Both the position numbers and the translations under genes were made by a program. Positions 60,155 to 64,000 of a stretch of 64,000 bases of DNA are shown here, in pieces (the stretch's first letter is position 1; every line of letters starts with the position of its first letter). The stretch covers positions 15,131,501-15,195,500 of the forward strand of contig NC_090995.1 of the NCBI RefSeq assembly GCF_041146395.1. The letters run 5' to 3'. Source of the DNA: Eulemur rufifrons. Its lineage: Eukaryota; Chordata; Mammalia; Primates; Lemuridae. The notes beneath the pieces are model-generated. The model made no database searches and had not been told where the DNA came from. It saw only the letters and a list, made by a program, of their open reading frames with translations.

Positions 60155-60560
60155 CGTAGCACTCAAAGACCTCCACAATCTGGAGCAAACCTACTTATTT
60201 AACACTTCTTTCTTCACGAGCCCTTGCCTTCAGCTTCTACTACAGCAAATGGTTCATCATTTCTTAAACAATAGGTTTGTTTAAACCTCCAAGCCTTTCA
60301 AATGCTCTTCTTTACATATAACATATCCCTCTTCCCTCTTTCTCTAAGTAATACACTTATCGTCCTTCTTTCATACCCAGCTAAACTGTCACCACTCTTC
60401 TCTGACCAGCCACCCCAACACAGAACAGTTAGAGCTTTCTGTTTTTGTTTTCCCGTGGTGCAGAATGAAAACTTCCATTGCAGAACTTACAACAACATAT
60501 TACAAATATCTTTTTGTGTCTATCACCCTCCATTAGATTATGAGCAAATAGAGTAAGTGG
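60155..60560 (+). mobile_element. L2 LINE 3' fragment
   Basis: 'AAAGACCTCCACAATCTGGAGC', 'GAGCCCTTGCCTTCAGC', 'CACCACTCTTCTCTGACC', 'TCACCCTCCATTAGATTATGAGC' follow L2 order in the plus direction. Frames are broken. Confidence 0.85.
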
Positions 60561-60969
60561 ACTCATTTTCACAATTGTCTAAAGTAATATATTAAATATA
60601 GGTAAAAGCAATTTGCAAAAATTATAAAGCAATATTAAAATTATAATTGTTTTGCTATTATTTCCCAAAATCAGTAATATGTCACAGCATATCATAGATA
60701 TTTCTTTGTGTTTATTACTTTGTGTCTAATCTGGTAACCTTCAGGATAGAGGGGAAAAATACTTAAAGAAATAATTCCCAACATTTTTCAAAATTCCATG
60801 AAAATTATATACTTTCAATTCTAAGAGTTCAAACAAAAGCAGGATAAACATGGAAAAAATTACACAAAGACACATCATAATCTGATCACTAAACTAGTAA
60901 TAAAGAGAAAATTTTAAATGCAGCCAGCATGGGAAAAAACATGTGGAAATAAAAAAAAAAAAAAAAGTT
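60561..60969. other. AT-rich DNA with A-tract
   Basis: No gene. An A18 run at 60949-60966 lies directly before the L1M tail. Parts may be decayed L1. Confidence 0.4.
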
Positions 60970-61178
60970 GAACTCATGTTTAGAGAGTAGAACAGTAGCT
61001 ACCAGTTCTTGGGGTTGGAGAAAAAGAAGAGTTATTGGTCAAAGGGTATAAACCTTCAGCTATAAAATGAATGAGTACTGGAGACCTAATGTGCAGCATG
61101 ATAATCATAGTTAATAAAAATGTAATGTATATTTAAAATTTGCTAAGACACTAGATCTCAAGTGTTCATTCCATAAAA
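60970..61178 (+). mobile_element. L1M 3' UTR fragment
   Basis: 'CAGTAGCTACCAGTTCTTGG', 'TTATTGGTCAAAGGGTATAAACC', 'ACCTAATGTGCAGCATGATAATCATAGTTAATAAAAATGTAATGTATA' are typical of an L1M 3' UTR. Confidence 0.85.
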
Positions 61179-61184
61179 AGGAGG

Positions 61185-62295
61185 CAAGCCTTCAAGAGGA
61201 AAACAAGAGAGAATTTTTGTAAGCGTCAGTTATGCAAAGATTTCTTGGCTGTAACACCAAAAGCACAATCCATAAACAAAAATTGGTAAATTAGATTTCA
61301 CGAAAATTAACTTTCTGCTCTACCTATGACATTGTTAAGATGATAAAAAGGCCACAGACTAGAAGAAAATATTTTTTCAAATCACATAATTATATCAAAT
61401 ATATGAAGAACTCATAAAACTCAATAAGAAAACAACTCAGCTTTTAGAAATGGACAAAAGATTTGAAAAAAAGTTCACCAAAGAAAATATACAAATTGCA
61501 AATAAGTACAGAAAAGATGAAAAGATGCTCAACATCATGAGTCGTTGGGGACATAGAAAGCAAAACTACAATGGGATACCCCTCGACGCTTATGAGAATG
61601 CTAAAATTAAAGGGCTTGACCTTCCAAGTTTTGTCAAGGATGCAGAGCAACTGGAATTCTCATGTACTGCTGGTGGGAATGTATAATCCCAGCCACGTTG
61701 AAAAACTGTTTGGCAGTTTCTTACAAGGCTAAACATACACCTAACGCATGACCTAGCCATTCTGCTCCTATGTATTTGCAAAAGAGACATGAAGGCATTT
61801 GTACACAAATACTTGAAAACAAATATCCATAGAAATTTTATTTGTAATAGCTAAAAAGTGGAAACAACCCAAATCCCCATCAACGGGTGAATGGAGAAAG
61901 AAATTGTGGTGTAGCCATACTGTAGATCACACCTCTGCAACAAAAAGGGATGATCTATCATATACATAATAATGTGGATGAAAATTGAAGTAATTATTCT
62001 GAGTGAAAGAAGACAAACAAAAGTATATTATTCTACCTATATAAAATTCTAGAAAATCCAAACTATTTATAGTGAAAGAAAGGAGATCGGTGGTTTCCCA
62101 GGGAGAGGGGTTAAGAAGGAAAAAAGAAATTTCAATGGAACACAAGGAAAGATGTAGAGTATAGATATGTACATTATCCTGATCATGTGATGGTTACATA
62201 AATGTATACATATGTTAAAGCCCATCAAATTGTACACTTGAAATACGTATAGTTCATTATACCACTTATGCCTCAATAAAGCTGATTTTAAAATA
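61185..62295 (+). mobile_element. L1M (L1MC/L1ME-like) ORF2 end and 3' UTR
   Basis: Well preserved L1 order: 'ATTTCTTGGCTGTAACACC', 'GAAATGGACAAAAGATTTG', 'ATGCAGAGCAACTGGAATTCTC', 'AACAACCCAAATCCCCATCAACGGG', 'GGTTTCCCAGGGAGAGGGG', then the tail 'CAAATTGTACACTTGAAATACG' and 'CTCAATAAAGCTGATTTTAAAA'. A 78-codon frame at 61450-61686 is a surviving part of ORF2. Truncated at 5' end, stops elsewhere. Confidence 0.93.
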
Positions 62296-62297
62296 GA

Positions 62298-63165
62298 TGC
62301 ACAGTGTCTTTCATCATCAGAGAAACATAAATTAGAACCAAAATGAGCTATCACTAGAATGTCTAAATAAAGATGACAATATCGAGTGTTGGTGATGATA
62401 CGTAGCCATCGGAACACTAATTTACATTGCTGTGGGAACTTAGATGTTAAAATCACTTTAGAAGTTAGTCTGACAGTTTCTTTAAAATGGGAAACATACG
62501 CTTTCCGTATGGGCTAGGAATTCCACTTAGATGTGGAGACATGTTCACACCAAGATGTGTCCGTAAATATTCATAAGCACCTTTATAAGTAATAACTGGA
62601 AACTTTTCAAATGCCCATCATCAGGGATGCGGCTAAGGAAGTTGTAGTATGTCATGCAATGTAATACTACTCAGATAACATGGAACTAGCTTCTAGGACA
62701 CACAGAACACGGAAGCATCTTAAACACGTTAGGCTACATAGGTCTTCCAGAGGCTGAGGCAAGAGGATCTCTTGAGCCCAGGAGTTCAAGGCTATGATGA
62801 TGCCTGAGCACGACCTCCAGTCTAAGCACCAGAGCAAGACCCAGCTCTCAAAATAATTAAAACTAAAATTAAAAAATTATGGTGCATGAAGGAAACCAAA
62901 CCAAAAATAACACATACTAAACGATTCCATTTCTATGACAGTCTAGAATAGGCAAAACTAGTTGATAGAGACATCATCACAGTGGGGTCAGGGATGTTGG
63001 TTTTGGCTAAAAAGGGGTAAAAGGGAACTTCCTGGTGTGATGGGATTTCTCAGTATCTTAACTATGGATGTGGTCACGTGACTGTTTTTCCAAATTCATC
63101 AAATGTTAAAAAGAATGAATTTATTATATCTGAGTTATATATCAATAAAATTTATTTTAAAATAA
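62298..63165 (+). mobile_element. Second L1M 3' end, interrupted by an Alu-like monomer
   Basis: Repeats the same L1 region as the copy before it, but more decayed: 'CGGAACACTAATTTACATTGC', 'TTAAAATGGGAAACATACG', 'GCCCATCATCAGGGATGCGG', 'ATGCAATGTAATACTACTCAG', and the tail 'GAGTTATATATCAATAAAATTTATTTTAAAA'. A 7SL-type monomer sits inside at 62745-62870. Confidence 0.85.
62745..62870 (+). mobile_element. FLAM-like 7SL monomer
   Basis: 'CCAGAGGCTGAGGCAAGAGGATCTCTTGAGCCCAGGAGTTCAAGGC', then 'GATGCCTGAGC...CTCCAGTCTAAGCACCAGAGCAAGACCC' and an A-rich tail. One left-arm-like unit with no second arm. The 5' part is missing and it is more diverged than any dimer in the window, which fits a fossil monomer. 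Confidence 0.85.
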
Positions 63166-63179
63166 TATTCACAAATCTA

Positions 63180-64000
63180 GGATTCTCTAGCAAAATGTTC
63201 ATTACCAAAATTAAAGCACAGAAAATGTGAAATTAAATAATTACCATGAAAGAAATTGTCTAGGAACAATTTTAGGAAAATTAATTTGAAAACCTTTTAT
63301 GATATGAATACTTTACAAGAAAATATGTAAATGACCAAAATTGAGGACACAAAGTTCTAGAAAATTTTTTAAAAAAGTACATTTTTAGGTTTCCAAAGAT
63401 TTAATTCCCAAAGACAGTTTTATGGGTAAGTTCTTCCAATCTGTTCAGGAACTGATCGTGTCTGTTCCATAGCATAAAAGCACGTTATTTAATCAAGTTA
63501 GTAAAAAATAAAGTTAAAATTTGGTAACAATATCAAGTCTGTATTAAACTACAAAACAAAATTCTACTCTGACCAAGTAAGATGTCTTAAAAAGGATTCA
63601 ATTATTGTTCGATATCTTAATATTATTTCATCAAACAAATAAGCAAAAATGGGAAAACCACATACTCTCTTTAATCAATGGCCAAAGACACATTAGATAA
63701 AGAGATACAGTTGTGATTTAAACATTTCAAACTGTGAATAAACAGCCTGTTTCTTAATATATTGAAGAAGTAAATCTCAAATTAAAGATGACACTTTCAC
63801 ATAATGGCAAAACAGGGGAAACATTTCCCTTCATGTCAAAAGAGTCTATCCATGGAAATTCTAATCAATGCAATGAAACAAAACTAAGTAAGAGGCATGA
63901 ATACTGGAAAGACAGAAGGAATCTTTTTTGGAAGATAATATGTTTTAAAGAAAACCCCCAATAGATTCATTGGAAAAGGTATACAAGTCATAAAAGAATT
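63180..64000 (+). mobile_element. HAL1/L1-like ORF2 relic, runs off the window
   Basis: Decayed LINE text such as 'GACCAAGTAAGATG', 'AAATAAGCAAAAATGGGAAAACCACATACTCTC', 'AGGGGAAACATTTCCCTTC', 'GGAAATTCTAATCAATGCAATG' and 'GGCATGAATACTGGAAAGACAGAAGGAA', matching the reverse-transcriptase part of an L1-type ORF2 in order. All frames are closed. The element continues beyond position 64000. Confidence 0.6.

Overview
This window is nuclear DNA from a mammal, most likely a strepsirrhine primate (lemur, loris or galago). Eighteen Alu dimers carry a left-arm/linker sequence not seen in the human Alu consensus: 'CCTGAGCAAGAGCGAGAC' followed by an A-rich linker containing 'CAACTAAAAATATATAG'. Older mammalian or primate repeats lie beside them: MIR, L2, L1M/HAL1-like LINEs, MaLR LTRs, a MER2-like DNA transposon, a MER5A-like fragment and a mariner relic. 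There is no operon structure, rRNA, tRNA or CRISPR array.

I find no protein-coding gene or exon that I can support. Almost all long open frames lie in Alu arms, LINE fragments or one GC-rich minisatellite. The DNA reads as intergenic or intronic sequence. Between the repeats are many single-copy blocks of mixed composition, rich in homeodomain-, POU-, SOX-, MEF2- and E-box-like words. Such blocks are typical of conserved enhancers in gene deserts around developmental regulators. This is inference, because conservation cannot be measured from one sequence.

Layout. 0-8.8 kb: six Alus, an L1M tail, a MIR, a mariner transposase relic (5.5-6.1 kb) and a MER2-like element. 8.8-17.5 kb: no Alu; three MIRs, an MLT1-type LTR, an L1M piece and an L2, then an enhancer-like block (16.3-17.1 kb). 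17.5-31.3 kb: Alus spaced among single-copy DNA, an L2, a second MLT1-type LTR, a TGATGG-type LTR-like repeat and short microsatellites. 31.3-42.6 kb: an 11 kb stretch with no Alu, holding an MST-type LTR, MIRs, an L1 ORF2 relic, an L2/CR1-clade relic, several enhancer-like blocks and the most striking object here, a 33-copy minisatellite at 33,846-34,973. 42.6-54 kb: L1-derived sequence with inserted Alus, including one with no A-tail and one nested in an older Alu. 54-64 kb: one Alu, an L2, a compound TA/CA microsatellite, enhancer-like blocks near 59 kb, and a run of same-strand L1M/HAL1 3' ends up to the window edge.

The best candidate for something undescribed is the minisatellite. Its 33-37 bp units can each fold into a GC hairpin. 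They carry CpGs and a G5-6 run and contain no stop codon in any frame, so long repeat-peptide frames run through the array on both strands. It is far more likely structural or variable-number DNA than a gene. Repeat family names here come from recognising characteristic sequence by eye and were not confirmed by a database search.
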